DNA from: Monodelphis domestica
Lineage: Eukaryota; Chordata; Mammalia; Didelphimorphia; Didelphidae
Length of the DNA stretch: 64,000 nt
NCBI RefSeq assembly: GCF_027887165.1
Contig: NC_077232.1
Coordinates: forward strand, 14,595,255-14,659,254
Direction of reading: 5' to 3'
Shown here: positions 1-12,807 of the stretch, in pieces
Numbering within the stretch: the first letter of the stretch is position 1
Layout of the letters: each line of letters opens with the position of its first letter
Program-made: the position numbers and the translations under genes
Notes under the pieces: generated by a model
Database searches by the model: none
What the model was told of the DNA's origin: nothing
What the model saw: the letters and a program-made list of their open reading frames with translations, nothing else

Positions 1-100
1 CCTTATCTACTATATACCATCCTTGGAATTTTGCCTACATGTATGGCTTCCTACTTCCTGCTTCCTACTATTCTTGGAACTTTGACAATTCTATACTATT

Positions 101-260
101 GGGGTCTTCCTGCAGCTGGAATTTGGCATATTTATTGGGGTCTTCCTGGCCTTTATCTGGTACCCACTACAGCTGGGGTTTGGCATGTTTATGGTTCTTA
201 TGTTATTGGGGTCTTCTTGGCCTTTATCAGGTACCCACTGCAGCTGACATCTTTATGCTT
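101..260. repeat. Imperfect short tandem repeat
   Basis: Two to three degenerate units of roughly 50-75 bp follow each other. Each carries the phrases ATTGGGGTCTTC, TGGCCTTTATC and GGTACCCACT followed by a CAGCTG-type box. The open frames crossing it are by-products of the repetition and have no recognisable domain. It may be the edge of a larger tandem array or of an interspersed repeat lying to the left of the window. Confidence 0.45.
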
Positions 261-340
261 CTGACAAACTCCCAAGGCCAGCCAGCTTGTCTTTATTTTC
301 AAGCCTGGTCAATTGTGCCTCCCTCAAAGCATGACATCTT

Positions 341-2029
341 TCTCTAGAAATTTGCTATGTTCATGCAGTCTTTCCTAGAATGAGAATTACCATTTTAGTA
401 TATTTTTATCTCAAGAGGTATAAGGAATATCCTTATTCTTGAAAGACTTACCTCTCCTACTTTAATCCAGTACTGTGTTAGCATATCACATAGCTATATC
501 ACAGTGCTGACTCATATTAAGTTTGAGCTCTAATAAAATATTCTGATTTTAATATATTAAAAAGAAATATATATTATTTTTGTAATATTATCATTTATAT
601 ATAAATAATATACATATTATTTTCTGATATATGTATCTTAAATATATATCTAATCATGACTTGTCTTTCATTGATATAGGAATAAAACTTCCCTTAAAAC
701 TAAATTATGATTCTTGAAAATTATCCCTCTTACATTTCATCCTGACTTATTTGGTCCAAACATTTAAATTATGAAAGTTATTTGGGTCCTGATCGTGTCA
801 TCATATGAGTTATCTATTTCTCCTAGTTTGTGGAGATTTGCAAATTCAATTAATAGTTTGTCTGTACATTTGTCCAAATTATTAACAAAAATGACACCTG
901 AAAAGTTCACTTAGGAACATACAAGTTGTGAGATTCCTTTGGGGTTCTTCCCTTTGGATATAGAAGTCACCAATAAACTGCCCATCTTCTAAGTTAGGGC
1001 TCTTTATTTTGGGCAGTGCTATGATCTTGGCAAACTCCAACAACTCTTTTGTAACACTTTATCTTGCACTTCTTTCCAAATTACAAATACTTCCGGAATA
1101 AAGATGTGGAAAAAAGGTCCAAGTAGAAAAGGAAATCAGAAACCACTTCAGGGTCTTTGCCAAGAAAATGCCAGCCGCTTTTAGAAAGAGTCGGGTTCTA
1201 TTGAAAAGACTGAATAACAGAAAGACCTGAGATAATGTGACTCCAGCCTTGCTCCTAGAACCTGCACAAATACAGTGACTAAAAAAGGAAAGCAAATGGA
1301 TAGGGCACAATAGCTTCACTGTCTTGACCCACTTTTCTAGGGACAAATTATGTTGAAATGAGAATTTCTGTTTTGTGATGAGCTATGCCAGCTTTCATCT
1401 GTACATTTCTAATCTGATTTGCATATAATAACCTCATCTTGGTCTCCATCTAAGGCATAGATTTGGCTGGAAAAATCAGAGTATGTTTCTCAGCCTTTTT
1501 AGAACTCAAAAGTTTATTTTTCATATCACTCTGAGTAGGGATGAGCAGGAGGCCAGCTTCACTGCCCCTTGGGCTCAAGCCACATATAGTCACATCATTC
1601 AAAGAATGAATTACTTTGGGATCCTACCATGCTCTGGAGATCTGCACCTGGGTCTCATGTTCTTAATGAAAAATAAATAGAAAATGTCATTGGAAATATA
1701 TGTCCCAATATGTGTTCTATCTGCAGGGATTTGTCTAATTTCACAAATTATGAGATGACAATGATATACCCTAATCCCTCTTGAGAGGAGGTTGGAGGTA
1801 GTGGAAAGTCCCAGGATTATATCTTTTCTGACAACACACAGGCTCCTGTGGGGATTGTGGATTGCCAGAAACTACATCAGGCAGGAAACTCTGAGAGGTG
1901 ACAAGGTCAGAAAGTGTGACTATCTGTGATAAGGCCTGGCACCTCAGGATCCCAAATTATGTAACTTTTAGACCTTTACATCCCTAAGATACTCTGCCAC
2001 AGTGCTTTGCCAATACTAAATATTTAGCC
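341..2029. other. No gene recognised; AT-rich intergenic DNA
   Basis: The stretch is AT-rich, with TATATA-type runs around 560-640, and carries no open frame with recognisable protein features. Short ORFs at 1059-1346 and 1483-1680 show no domain. Some of it is probably decayed repeat, but I could not assign a family. Confidence 0.5.
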
Positions 2030-2270
2030 AATATTTATGAGCAAATGGACAGCACCACTATCACATATTCTGTCTCATTTGATTCTTATGATACCCATGT
2101 GAAGGAAGTAGCTTTATTATTTATGTTTCAAGAAGGAGAAAGTGAAACAAGAGACCTGAACTTCCTTATGACAGCTTCATAGTTAGTAAATGTCCAAGTC
2201 AGGCCATGAATCCATCTCTTCCTAATTCCAAATCCAGAGGTGTGTCCACTATGCCACCAAACTTCCCAGT
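2030..2270 (-). repeat. MIR-like ancient CORE-SINE relic
   Basis: The + strand reads like the reverse-oriented body of a MIR: a phrase resembling 'tttgatycttaygataccc', a degenerate 'acagatgaggaaactgaggc' block, then 'agttagtaaatg' and a stretch ending near a 'ccactatgccacc' box. The match to the MIR consensus is from memory and heavily mutated. Orientation is inferred from the order of these blocks. Confidence 0.5.
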
Positions 2271-2924
2271 GGAAGAAGAGCTGAAATCTTCTAAAGTAAC
2301 AAGCCAATTTTCCCACACCAAGCCAAGATCACAGGAAAGAGTCGTCAAAGCACCAGTTTCATAGGGTAAATGAAGGAAATCAAGGAAGAATTTGGGTAAT
2401 CCCCAACACTATTATTTTTGAAAATGTCTACATTCAAATTTTCTTCCTACCCATAGTTTGTATCTATGCAGGAATGTATGTTTCTACATAAAGATAGAAG
2501 ATCTATGTATATGGGTATGCATGCACATATGTCACATGTGTCATATAAGTTTTTATGCATATGTGTATATATAATTTAATATGGCAATAAATGCTTCATA
2601 ACAGATATTTTTACCTATTCCCATGCATAAAGTGCATTCAATTTAAAGCTAGAAGAGAAATTTCCAAGAGCTCTTGAGTCCCACCTTCATCCCAGTAGCT
2701 TCAGAATTCTAGATTCATCAATCAACCCAGCAGCTCATTAAACATACTCTATGTGCCACCATATCAAAATACATGAATAACATCATTCGGAGTAGGAATT
2801 AATGAAAAGGAAAGTCATATTTCAAGTTCCACCCAATGCCTTGACTACATCTATTGTCTGATAAGAGAAGAATCAGATCCAGGCCTGAGGTTATCTTTCA
2901 TTTATTCTATATTCTTTGTACATA

Positions 2925-3080
2925 CATGTGAATGGGTATTTGCATGTTGTTACCATCCCCATAAGAATGTGAGCTCTATGAGGACAGAGGTCATGTTGTT
3001 GCTTTGTTTTGTATTTCCTATAACTAGCAGAGTGTGTGGCATATAAGATGTATTTTATGAAATTTGGTTGACTGACACTC
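2925..3080 (+). repeat. L2-type LINE 3' end relic
   Basis: The block 'gaatgtgagctctatgagg' followed by 'tgttgctttg', 'gtatttcc' and 'gagtgtgtggca' has the order of the L2/CR1-like 3' end, which normally reads 'tgtgagctccttgagggcag', 'tttgtatccc', 'cagtgcctggcacatag'. It ends with the usual 'ttggttgactgac' tail. There is no coding potential. Confidence 0.5.
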
Positions 3081-3314
3081 TGACTGAAAAATGTCAGTAA
3101 ATTGAGGAAGTGGTAAGAAAGTAGAATATATCAGAAACACACAGCCAGGATATCTTTTCTATTGTCTCTTAATATTAAAATAATATTTTCCTAAGCCTTC
3201 CCATATGGTGAGCATATTGATTAAAAGATTACTTTTTTTCATACATTTATGTGAATGAAAGAAAAAGCAGGAATAGTCCATCCTTTAGCAATTCTTATAC
3301 ATTTATTGATGAGT

Positions 3315-3550
3315 CACTACCTGGAATAGAATAATAGCCCTGAAATCAAGAGAATGTAATTTCTAATCCCATCTCAGATAATTACTAGATATGTGGCCCT
3401 GAGCAAGTCACTTAACCCTTTTTACCTCCATTTCCTTCTCTGTAAAAGGATCTGGAGAAGGAAACATCAAGGCATTCTAACATCCTTGCTAAGAAAACCT
3501 CAAATGCAATCATGAAGAGTTGGACAAAATGGAATGATTAATAAACTCTC
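3315..3550 (+). repeat. CORE-SINE copy (MAR1/MIR type)
   Basis: The stretch carries the CORE-SINE phrase 'gagcaagtcacttaaccc', then 'atttccttctctgtaaaa', and the marsupial-type 3' block with 'ctgagaagg'-like, 'ccttgctaagaaaacctcaaa' and 'catgaagagttggaca' elements. A related copy lies at 49890-50140. The subfamily name is tentative. Confidence 0.55.
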
Positions 3551-3689
3551 CTTTGAGTTCATATGCTACATAGAGAGATAGTAGATCAGTCTTAGAAAGG
3601 AAGGCACTCCCAGCTTGGTAGATTGGAAAAGGACTCCTGGAGAATATAGACTTCCAAATGAGCCTTGAAGTGCCTTCTTCCTGAGATTA

Positions 3690-3865
3690 TGTTCTCTTTA
3701 TATATCTTGTACACACATATACTCAGGTGTTTGCATGCTGATCTCCTTCCTTTAGAATTTGAGCTCATGGAAGAAAGAGATTATGTTTTTGCTTTGCTTT
3801 GTACTCCCTATGAACAGTCCAATTCCTGGTGTTTTGGATATAACTTTGTCAACTGACAAACTGAT
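3690..3865 (+). repeat. Second L2-like 3' end relic
   Basis: It has the same layout as the relic at 2925: 'gaatttgagctcatggaag', 'gtttttgctttgctttgtac', then a tail 'caactgacaaactgatgg'. The short ORF at 3665-3856 is a by-product. The two copies are about 0.8 kb apart and in the same orientation. Confidence 0.4.
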
Positions 3866-3929
3866 GGATTAAAGGAAGCCCATAAAACTGAGAAATAGCA
3901 CTGATGATGTGGAATATTTCAAACATGGA

Positions 3930-4941
3930 AAGTGAGTGAGAAGAAAGACACTGAGCAGAAAACTGGGCTGTAATGTATGAATATCAGCAAGTATGCCAGT
4001 ATAGATGGATGTTTGGGGAGGAAGCAAAGTATAAGAATGATAAGTAAAAGAAGAGCCAGATTGGGAAGGGTTTCTAGTCCCCAAAAGAGGTCCCTTTTTT
4101 ATCATGGTAGTAATAGGGAGACACTACAGTTCATTGATTTGGATGATATTAGTAAATTTGCCTTTAGGTAATCACTTTGATGATTTTGACTAGATGAAAA
4201 CTAAAAGAGGGAAATACTTATCATTTGATTGCAGTAGACTAGATGGAGTTGATTAACTATTTTGCTATGATGATGGCTATATGAGTAGACAGAAAGTGAT
4301 AGAAACAAGAAATCTCTGGGAACCTAAATGATATTGACAAGCCATTCTGAATATTAGACCAAGGTGACATTAGGCCCATCCTATGCCCACATGCTTATAA
4401 ATTTCAGGTGGCCAAATCTCATGTCAGAACATGTTTAAGTCTGAAACTCCTATCTGGTGACTAAGATATCCAGCTTCAGGAGGAAAGCAACGAATTAACA
4501 AAAGCATTCCTTAAAGAGAGCAAGGTCATTCCCTAATATACACATCATTATAACCTAAATCCATTATGTCATTAATGTCATAACTAATGATGTGAATTTG
4601 TTCTGCCATTTGTATATCTTGTAAAAGTGTGTCACACTCCCAATTCAAGGTCTTTTGGCTACTTGAGGAATTGAGGTCTACCTTCTTTTTTGGGAAGAGT
4701 CCTCTCTAGTAAAATGTGACTTTGATCAGAGAATGCATGAATAAACTAAAAAAGAAATAATTAAAAGAGTTTTGAGTGTTAGGAAGTTTCCATATCCCAT
4801 TTTCTCTTTGTGGATTAGAGGCCACTTAGGCTATTTCCCCACCCAACTCTTTTTTCTCATACCTGTGTTGTACCTTTAAAGTCAAATTGATATTATTGAT
4901 ATGTGTAATTGCCAATGTCAGTAATGCCAGTATATTGGTTG
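3930..4941. other. Decayed repeat and unassigned sequence
   Basis: From about 4110 to 4330 the order 'aatagggagacactacag', 'aatcactttgatg' and 'gagtagacagaaagtgatag' recalls a widespread old mammalian repeat body, but I cannot name the family. The rest to 4941 shows no gene, no splice-like exon and no long frame. Confidence 0.3.
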
Positions 4942-5388
4942 ATATTTAGTAGTAGTAGTCTCTCAGTAACCAAAGATGATGATTGTCTTTGTGTGCTTTC
5001 ATCTGTGGTGTAGATGAGTGTGAACAAAAACACTTGTGCGTGAAGGAGATTTAAGTGGAAAAGTCGATGCACAAGGACAGTCCCACTCTCTCGGCGTTGG
5101 AAGCCTGGGTCCAGTGGCACGAGAAATTGTTACTCCTGGAGACTTCCTCAGCTGCATTGGAGGGCCGTGTTGTCTTTTGTGCTCCAACCCGCCCTAAGCA
5201 CTCCACAGTGCCTTGCTGTATTGCCATCTCAGCCGTTGAACCTTCTTGTTGGTTTCTTCCACCTGTTCCACCAAAACAGTCTTCACATGCTGGGTGAGCA
5301 AAGCCCTGGTTCACCAGGGGTCTACGACCCGATGACTACCCTCGCAAAGTTTGGCTGGCCTGTAGAAGCTGTTGCCCGGGGTGTGGCC

Positions 5389-6318
<930 letters not shown>

Positions 6319-6584
6319 GGCCGCTGCTGCATGCTAGCAGCTACTGGGAATCGCAAGTAAGAGCTGGGTGTCAGGTGAGGGTCAGAGGTTGGAGAGCTGC
6401 CTTAGGAGGGCACGACAAGTCCTCCATACCAGAGATTCTACTCCTCTCTGAGCACCCCATACACCCCATATTTAGTAAGTGCTTAACGAATATATTTTAA
6501 AGGTCAGTTTAACTTTAAAGGTGTAGCACGGATGTGAGTAAAAGAATGATGGTAGGAAGACAGTATATAGTAGCTCTAATATAA

Positions 6585-7140
6585 GACATCCTTTCGAATA
6601 CAAATTTCTGTTTCTTAAGTTGTGTTTTTTTTCATTCATTGAGATAATCATGTGATTTTCTTTGTTTGCTTCTTAATATGATCAATTATGTGGATGGTTT
6701 TCCTAATGTTATACACTTCATGCATTCCTGGCATGAATCTCAACTGATCATAAGGAATAACCCTCGTGATCACTTGCTAGAGTCTTTATGCTAGTATTCT
6801 ATTTAATTTTTTTCATCTATGTTCATTAAGGAGATTGATGTGTAGTTTTCTTTCTCTGTTTTTGATCTGCCTGGCTTTGGCATCAGTACCATATTTGTGT
6901 CATTAAAGGAATTTTGTAGAACTCCTTTATTTATTTTGTCAAATAGTGTATGTAGTGTTGGGATTACTTGTTCTTTAATTGTTTGATAAAATTCACTGTG
7001 AATTGATCTTACCCTGGAGGTGTTTTCTTAGGGAATTCATTCATGACTTGTTCAATTTATTTTTCTGATATGGGATTACGTATTCCATATCTTCTTCTGT
7101 TAATCTAGGAAATTTATAGCTTTGCAAATATTCATCTTGT
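6585..7140 (-). mobile_element. Old L1 fragment, part of ORF2
   Basis: The sequence aligns in order with the RT-coding part of the L1 at 30522-38214. Shared blocks include 'gagataatcatgtgattt', 'atgtggatggttttcctaat' and 'gatctgcctggctttggcat'. It carries many indels and has no open frame, so it is an older insertion than the L1 fragment starting at 8328. It abuts the LTR of the mini-ERV fragment at about 7141. Confidence 0.8.
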
Positions 7141-8327
7141 CAAAATTAAAATTAAATCTCAATAATAAAATATTTTAAGAAATTTATTAATGATCATTAA
7201 AAATTAAGGAATAAAGAATCCACAAAATAAACACCACATGCCTATGGCTGATCAGAATTCCCTCCTTACCACCACCAACCTTGGGACAGGAAATAATGAG
7301 GTGGCAACTTTCACATCCCTGCTTAATATGACCTATCTACAGAAGGCACTTAATGACTGGAAGTCAGTTGGCTCCTGGGAAATATAGTTCTTTTTTAGAG
7401 TAAGAGATTTTTAATTCATTAAATACATTCCCTCCCTTTGCTCCATGTTAAGAATGGTTTCTCCAACTGGTCTTGTAACATAATTAACTTTGAAATTACA
7501 ATAATTTGGGATAAAAGGAAAAGAGAACAAAATCAATGATTGCTAGGCACATTGACAAAAAGGCAATTAGGGGGCCATCCTCTTTTGCATAAGAGTATAC
7601 ATACAGTACAAATACATTCAACAAAATTCAACACATCCCAAAATTCACTCTGGATCTTCTGATGAAGCATGTGGTCTGTGCAGACATCTTCATGGTCCCT
7701 TCTCCAAACAGTTCACCTTCTGGATTTGGATAGGTAGTGTGTTTCTTATCCTAAAATTGCTCTCAAAAGGAATTTAAACTTTGCAATTTAAAATAATAAC
7801 ACCCCCCCCAAGACGATGTTGAAAAAAACAGGGATCACATAGGGATTCATGGCTGAGTTATGAGGTATCTGAATCAAATATTTAAAAAGTAAATAAATAA
7901 ATAAAAGAAAAACAAATGGAAGAAAAAGTAAATTTTGGGGGGAGAAAGAAAAAAAATCAGAATTAAAATACCAAAAATTTATGTACATAAAATTTTTAGT
8001 AAACAAGAATAAATTCTCAACAGGCCCTTACATTTGGTCAAATTAATTTCTATCCCACAAATCTGTAGGACAAAATGCAGTACTATTTTACCTACCCATT
8101 TGCAGGCAAAACTGCAGCCAAGAAAGTTGCCAACCATTGAAAGACAGAATAGGGAGTAGATTATAGGAGCCAGGTAGGAACCAAATTTGAGATACTTGGG
8201 ACAAGGAAGATCTGCCTCTGACATATGTCAAAACAGCCACAACCATGAATCCCAAACAAGTCCTCTAGTCTTGCCTCAAAATTTCATCAATCCCATTGGG
8301 ATTGGTTTGTCTCTTTGACCTTGTGCT
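7141..8327 (-). mobile_element. Mini-ERV fragment A: 3' LTR plus 3' internal region
   Basis: Read on the minus strand, this is the 3' non-coding internal region (8327 down to 7428), a purine-rich tract, then an LTR of about 287 bp (7427-7141) beginning TGTATTTAA. It matches the mini-ERV in V2R intron 3 (28864-30508) block for block, including 'attgacaaaaaggcaatta' and 'ccaatttgaac'-type boxes. The 5' half is missing: at 8328 the sequence changes abruptly into L1 ORF2. Frames at 7788-8224 have no retroviral similarity. Confidence 0.75.
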
Positions 8328-8554
8328 TGTTTTTCCAATTGCTCAAATCTAGTTTTAGTTGTGTGGAGACTGTTTTGTACTTGTGTTCATGTAGTTCCTG
8401 TGTTTGTCTCGGGAGATAGATTCTTAAGTATTTTATTTTGTCTAAGGTGATTTTGAATGGGATTTCTCTTTTTAGTTTTTGCTGCTGAGCTGTGTTGGAA
8501 TTATATAGAAATGCTGATGACTTCTGCGGGTTTATTTTGTACACTGCAACTTTG

Positions 8555-9367
8555 CTAAAGTTGTTGATTATTTCGATTTAGCTTTCTGGTTGAATCTCTA
8601 GGATTCTTTAAGTAGACCATCATGTCATCCACAAAGAGTGATAACTTGGTCTCTTCCTTCCCTATTTTGATGCCTTCAATTCCTTTATCTTCTCTAATTG
8701 CTACTGCTAGTGTTTCTATTACAATGTTAAATAATAGAGGTGATAATGGGCATCCTTGTTTCACTCCTGATCTTATTGGGAATGCATCTAGGTTATCCCC
8801 ATTGTAGATGATATTAGCTGATGATTTTAGATATATACTGTTTATTATTTTTAGGAATGACCCTTCTATTCCTATGCTTTCTAGTGTTTTTAATAGGAAT
8901 GGGTGTTGTATTTTATTAAAGGCTTTTTCTGCGTCTATTGAGATAATCATGTGATTCTTGTTGGTTTGTTTGTTGATGTGGTCAATTATGTGGATGGTTT
9001 TCCTAATATTGAACCAGCCCTGCATCCCTGGTATAAATCCTACTTGATCATGGTGGATGACCCTTCTGATCACTTGCTGGAGTCTTTTTGCTAGTATCCT
9101 ATTTAAAATTTTTGTATCTATATTCATCAGGGAGATTGGTCTATAGTTTTCTTTCTCTGTTTTTGACCTGCCTGGTTTTGGAATTAGTACCATGTTTGTG
9201 TCGTAAAAGGAGTTTGGTAGAACTCCCTCTTTGCTTATTATGTCAAATAGTTTGCATAGTATTGGGATTAACTGTTCTCTGAATGTTTGATAGAATTCAC
9301 TGGTGAATCCATCAGGCCCTGGGGATTTTTTTCTTAGGAAGTTCTTTGATGGCTTGTTGGATTTCAT
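8555..9367 (-). pseudogene. L1 ORF2 reverse-transcriptase fragment (270 residues)
   Basis: The frame encodes the fingers and palm of an L1-type [50 protein letters not shown] and FVDDMMVYL. The second RT aspartate pair is preserved, but the preceding alanine is valine. It is about 90% similar by eye to the RT of the L1 at 30901-33426. It is truncated at both ends by frameshifts and cannot encode active ORF2p. Confidence 0.85.
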
Positions 9368-9719
9368 TTTCTGATATGGGATTATTTAAGAATTCTATTT
9401 CTTCTTCTGTTCATCTAGGCAGTTTGTATTTTTGTATATATTCGTCCATATCACCTAGACTGGTGTATTTATTGCCATATAATTGGGCAAAGTAATTTTT
9501 AATGATTGCTTTACTTTCATCTTCATCGGAGGTGATGTCCCCCTTTTCATCTTTGATGCTATTAATTTGCTTTTCTTACTTCCTTTTTTTTAATTAGATT
9601 GACCAGTAATTTGTCTATTTTGTTTGTTTTTTCAAAGTACCAGCTTCTAGTCTTATTTATTAAATCAATAGTTCTATCACTTTCGATTTTATTAATTTCT
9701 CCCTTAATTTTTAGGATCT

Positions 9720-10436
9720 CTAGTTTGGTTTTCTTCTGTAGGTTTTTAATTTGTTTGCTTCAAGTGTTTTTATTTGCATTTCCAATTCCTTGATCTCTGT
9801 CCTCCCTAATTTGTTAATATATGCACTCAGTGATATGAATTTACCTCTGATTACTGCTTTGATTGAGCCCCAAAAGGTTTGAAAGGCTGTCTCAACATTG
9901 TCATTTTCCTCTAAATTATTAATTGTTTCTATGATTTCTTTTCTAACTAACCGATTTTGGAGTATCATATTATTTAATTTCCAATTAATTTTTGATTTGG
10001 TTTTCCACGTACCTTTACTGATCATTATTTTTATTGCCTTGTGATCTGAAAAGGCTGCATTTATTATTTCTGCTTTTCTGCATTTGTATGCCATGTTTTG
10101 GTGACCTAGTGTATGGTCAATCTTTGTGAATGTGCCATGTGGTGCTGAGAAGAAGGTGTATTCCTTTTTGTCCCTATTTATTTTCCTCCGTATGTCTATT
10201 AACTCTAATTTTTCCAAGATTTCTTTCACTTCTTTTACCTCTTTCTTATTTATTTTTTGATTTGATTTATCTAAATTTGATAGTGGTTGGTTCAAATCTC
10301 CCACTAATATGGTTTTACTATCTATTTCTTCTTTCAATTCTCCTAGTATCTCCATTAGAATTTTAGGTCCTATACTATTTGGTGCATACATGTTGATTAG
10401 TGATATTTCCTCATTATCTGAAGTCCCTTTTAACAA
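9720..10436 (-). pseudogene. L1 ORF2 endonuclease fragment (238 residues)
   Basis: The frame covers the C-terminal part of the apurinic-like endonuclease, with the [28 protein letters not shown] and FSDHKAI motifs that hold the catalytic Asp/Asn and Asp-His pair. The N-terminal endonuclease segment (up to the ATG at 10720) is in another frame because of indels near 10440-10460. Confidence 0.8.
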
Positions 10437-11156
10437 AATATAATTACCTTCCTTTTAATCAGGTCTATTTTTGCTTTGGCTTTGTCAGATATCATGATTG
10501 CCACTCCTGCCTTCTTTCTATCAGTTAAGGCCCAGAAGGTCTTACTCCATCCTTTAATTCTGACCTTGTGGCTGTCTACCCGCCTCATGTGTGTTTCCGG
10601 AAGACAACATATGGTAGGGTTTTGGATTCTAATCCATTCTGCTATTCATCTACATTTTATGGGTGAGTTCATCCCATTCACATTCAAAGTTATGATTGTC
10701 ACTTGTGTACTCCCTGGCATTTTGATATCCTCCCTTAGTTCTGACCTTTCTTCTTTAGCTATAACTTTTTTAGCCAGTGATTTACTTTAAATCAGTCCCC
10801 CTAGTCCCCTCCCTTGATATGTTTCCCTTTTTAGTCCCTCCCTTTTTGTTCCCTCCCCTTCCCCCCTCTCCTTCCCTCCCCTTTTGTTTTCCTTCCCCCG
10901 TCTCCCCTTGGTTTTCCCTTCTCCCTATCCCTGTTGGGTAGGATAGAATTCAAGATCCCAATGGATCTGGATGCTCTTCCTTCTCAGAGTTGATTTCACT
11001 GAGAGTAAGGTTTAAGTAAACATTCTCTTCCTCTCCTTCTTATAGGAGTTTTCTTCCCCCCCACTTCCCATGTATATCTTTGTGTGAGAAAGATTATTCT
11101 ATTTAGTCCCCCCCCCCCATTTCTTGGAGTAAATCTTAGCACCGTCAATGATTCCC

Positions 11157-11188
11157 CCTTGATTGTTTGAGTTTACAAACAATCAAGG
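11157..11188. repeat. Perfect 13-bp inverted repeat (hairpin)
   Basis: CCTTGATTGTTTG (11157-11169) and CAAACAATCAAGG (11176-11188) are exact reverse complements around the 6-nt loop AGTTTA. It lies within a few bases of where L1-like sequence ends. Confidence 0.85.
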
Positions 11189-11189
11189 A

Positions 11190-11880
11190 AAATTATGTAT
11201 TGCTTTTAATAAAATGTAGTAATTAATCAGCAACTCTTAGAAGACAATTCAACAATCATATCATGGAGGCTGAGGGGTCTGGGAACACAGTTCAAATTTA
11301 GACTGCTGACTTCTAGGGAGTTGCTGATTTGTGTAATTGAGTCACTGAGGTAGCCTTAAGCTTGATGTACTTGTACTTATTGCTTGGGCCTCTATGATTG
11401 ATTTGTGTGCTGACTGTATGAGAATAGGCTTCTGTATGTGGGAAAGTTTTTGGCTTGGCCTATAACTGTGGTTTCACTGGGAATTATGTGCCTAAGTAAA
11501 AGTTACCCTACAATAGTCTTTTCGGGGATTGGGTTTAAGCCTCTGATCTTTTGGTGATGTTTTGGAGAATTAGGGTATATGTGTTTTGCTCTTGCATTAT
11601 TTCTTTTGAGAGTCAGGGGAATAATAATCATGTCAATTCATAGGTAAGGGGAATTGATGAAAGAAGACATGCAAGGGGGATAGAGTGGGAAGTCACATCT
11701 CGCCAAGGACCACTCTTTGTTCTCCCCGGCTACCACACATGACTCTGTCAAGGCATTGTGGTCTGATGGCTCCCAGCAGACGGGGTTTTCAGAGAGGTGT
11801 GGACTTTCACTTCATCTAAGCAGCCATTCTGACTCTACTCTAAGTTAGTTTTTCATTCACTCATTCATGCATTCATTCAT
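11190..11880. other. No gene recognised
   Basis: The stretch is of mixed composition, with no open frame above 60 codons and no repeat family that I recognise. A tetranucleotide-like CATTCATT run at about 11858-11880 and TA-rich DNA at 11884-11918 lead into the mini-ERV. Confidence 0.4.
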
Positions 11881-11918
11881 ACAAATATATATATATACAT
11901 ATATATATATATGTATAT

Positions 11919-12278
11919 TGTAAAAAATAGACTTGAACACAGGACTACAATCCCCACAAGCCTTTGCTTCACTTCCCCAAAATGCTTTGTAATCTCACGG
12001 GAATTCTGAGGTGGGCTGAGATCGATCGAGGAAGGATTTAAGCTGGTGGCAAAGGTTTTTGGGTCTCTTTTCTCTCTTTTGGACTTCCATTTTGGAGCAG
12101 AGGCGTCTCTTCCATGATGTGAGGTTATTTTGTCTAGGCCTCTGGCCTAGGCACATGTTTCTTACTTGTATATTCTTTAATCCTCAATCCTTCATAAACC
12201 TCTAAAAAATATAATACTCCTTGCAGAGAGAAACTAATTTCTACCTGCCTCAGTCTCCCCTACATTTTAACTGTTACA
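11919..12278 (+). repeat. 5' LTR of mini-ERV element 1
   Basis: It starts TGTAAAAAATAG and ends TGTTACA. 'ggatttaagctgg' at about 12035 may be a TATA-like region. The polyadenylation signal seen as AATAAA in the partner LTR (15298-15654) reads CATAAA here. Compared with the partner it has an extra GATC in 'gatcgatcgagg'. Confidence 0.85.
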
Positions 12279-12280
12279 GA

Positions 12281-12290
12281 TGGCGACCAC
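12281..12290 (+). promoter_or_regulatory. Primer-binding-site-like sequence
   Basis: TGGCGACCAC starts 2 bp after the LTR's terminal CA, where a retroviral PBS belongs. It would pair with a tRNA ending GTGGTCGCCA, as some tRNA-Arg do. The sister element at 54693 reads TGGCAACCAC. Only 10 nt match, so the primer identity is tentative. Confidence 0.5.
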
Positions 12291-12807
12291 TAGATTGGAT
12301 GAGAACTTCTCAAATTTTTTAGCCTAGAGAATTTTTTTTAAGCCACGTATCTCCAAGATGCCTTTTAGAAAACCATCTTGATCAAGTCCTTCCTGCAGCC
12401 CTCTCTGGCTCCTGCTTCTGCTCCTGGCATCTCACCTGGTGCCTGATCTCCTGGCCCTGTTTGTCTACACTCCGGGTCCCGGACCTACCCACCCCGGCGG
12501 TTTGTCTCTCACCCATCTGGCCTCCGACACAGACAGCTCATCACCCAGATCCTTGGAGCAGATCACTCAGGATTCATTTCGACCAGGTGGTAATAGTATT
12601 GGCCACGTGGGCGAAGGGGAGAGATGAGAGGGAAAGGACAACAGGAAATTTTCCCTTAGGCTAAGCCTCTGAGTGGACGGGGGTATTGACTCCACGTGGG
12701 CAGCCTGGGCTCCACGTGGACTGGGGCAGGAGGAGGTATCAGAGCAGAGGAGAGAGAAAAGGGAGAGGAGAAGAAACAGATTTTTTCAAACAGAAACTTA
12801 AAAAGCA

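Larger units (their letters stand above)
8328..11150 (-). mobile_element. L1 fragment A: ORF2 without 3' end, plus inter-ORF region
   Basis: It contains an ORF2 start at 10720, endonuclease-coding sequence (open at 9720-10436) and reverse-transcriptase sequence (open at 8555-9367), broken by several frameshifts and stops. In the RT piece the usual FADD active-site motif reads FVDD. The C-terminal third of ORF2 and the 3' UTR are missing, which is not the result of normal 5' truncation and implies a deletion or rearrangement at 8328. Upstream of ORF2 the C-rich inter-ORF spacer (about 10790-11130) is retained; ORF1 and the 5' UTR are absent. Confidence 0.85.
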
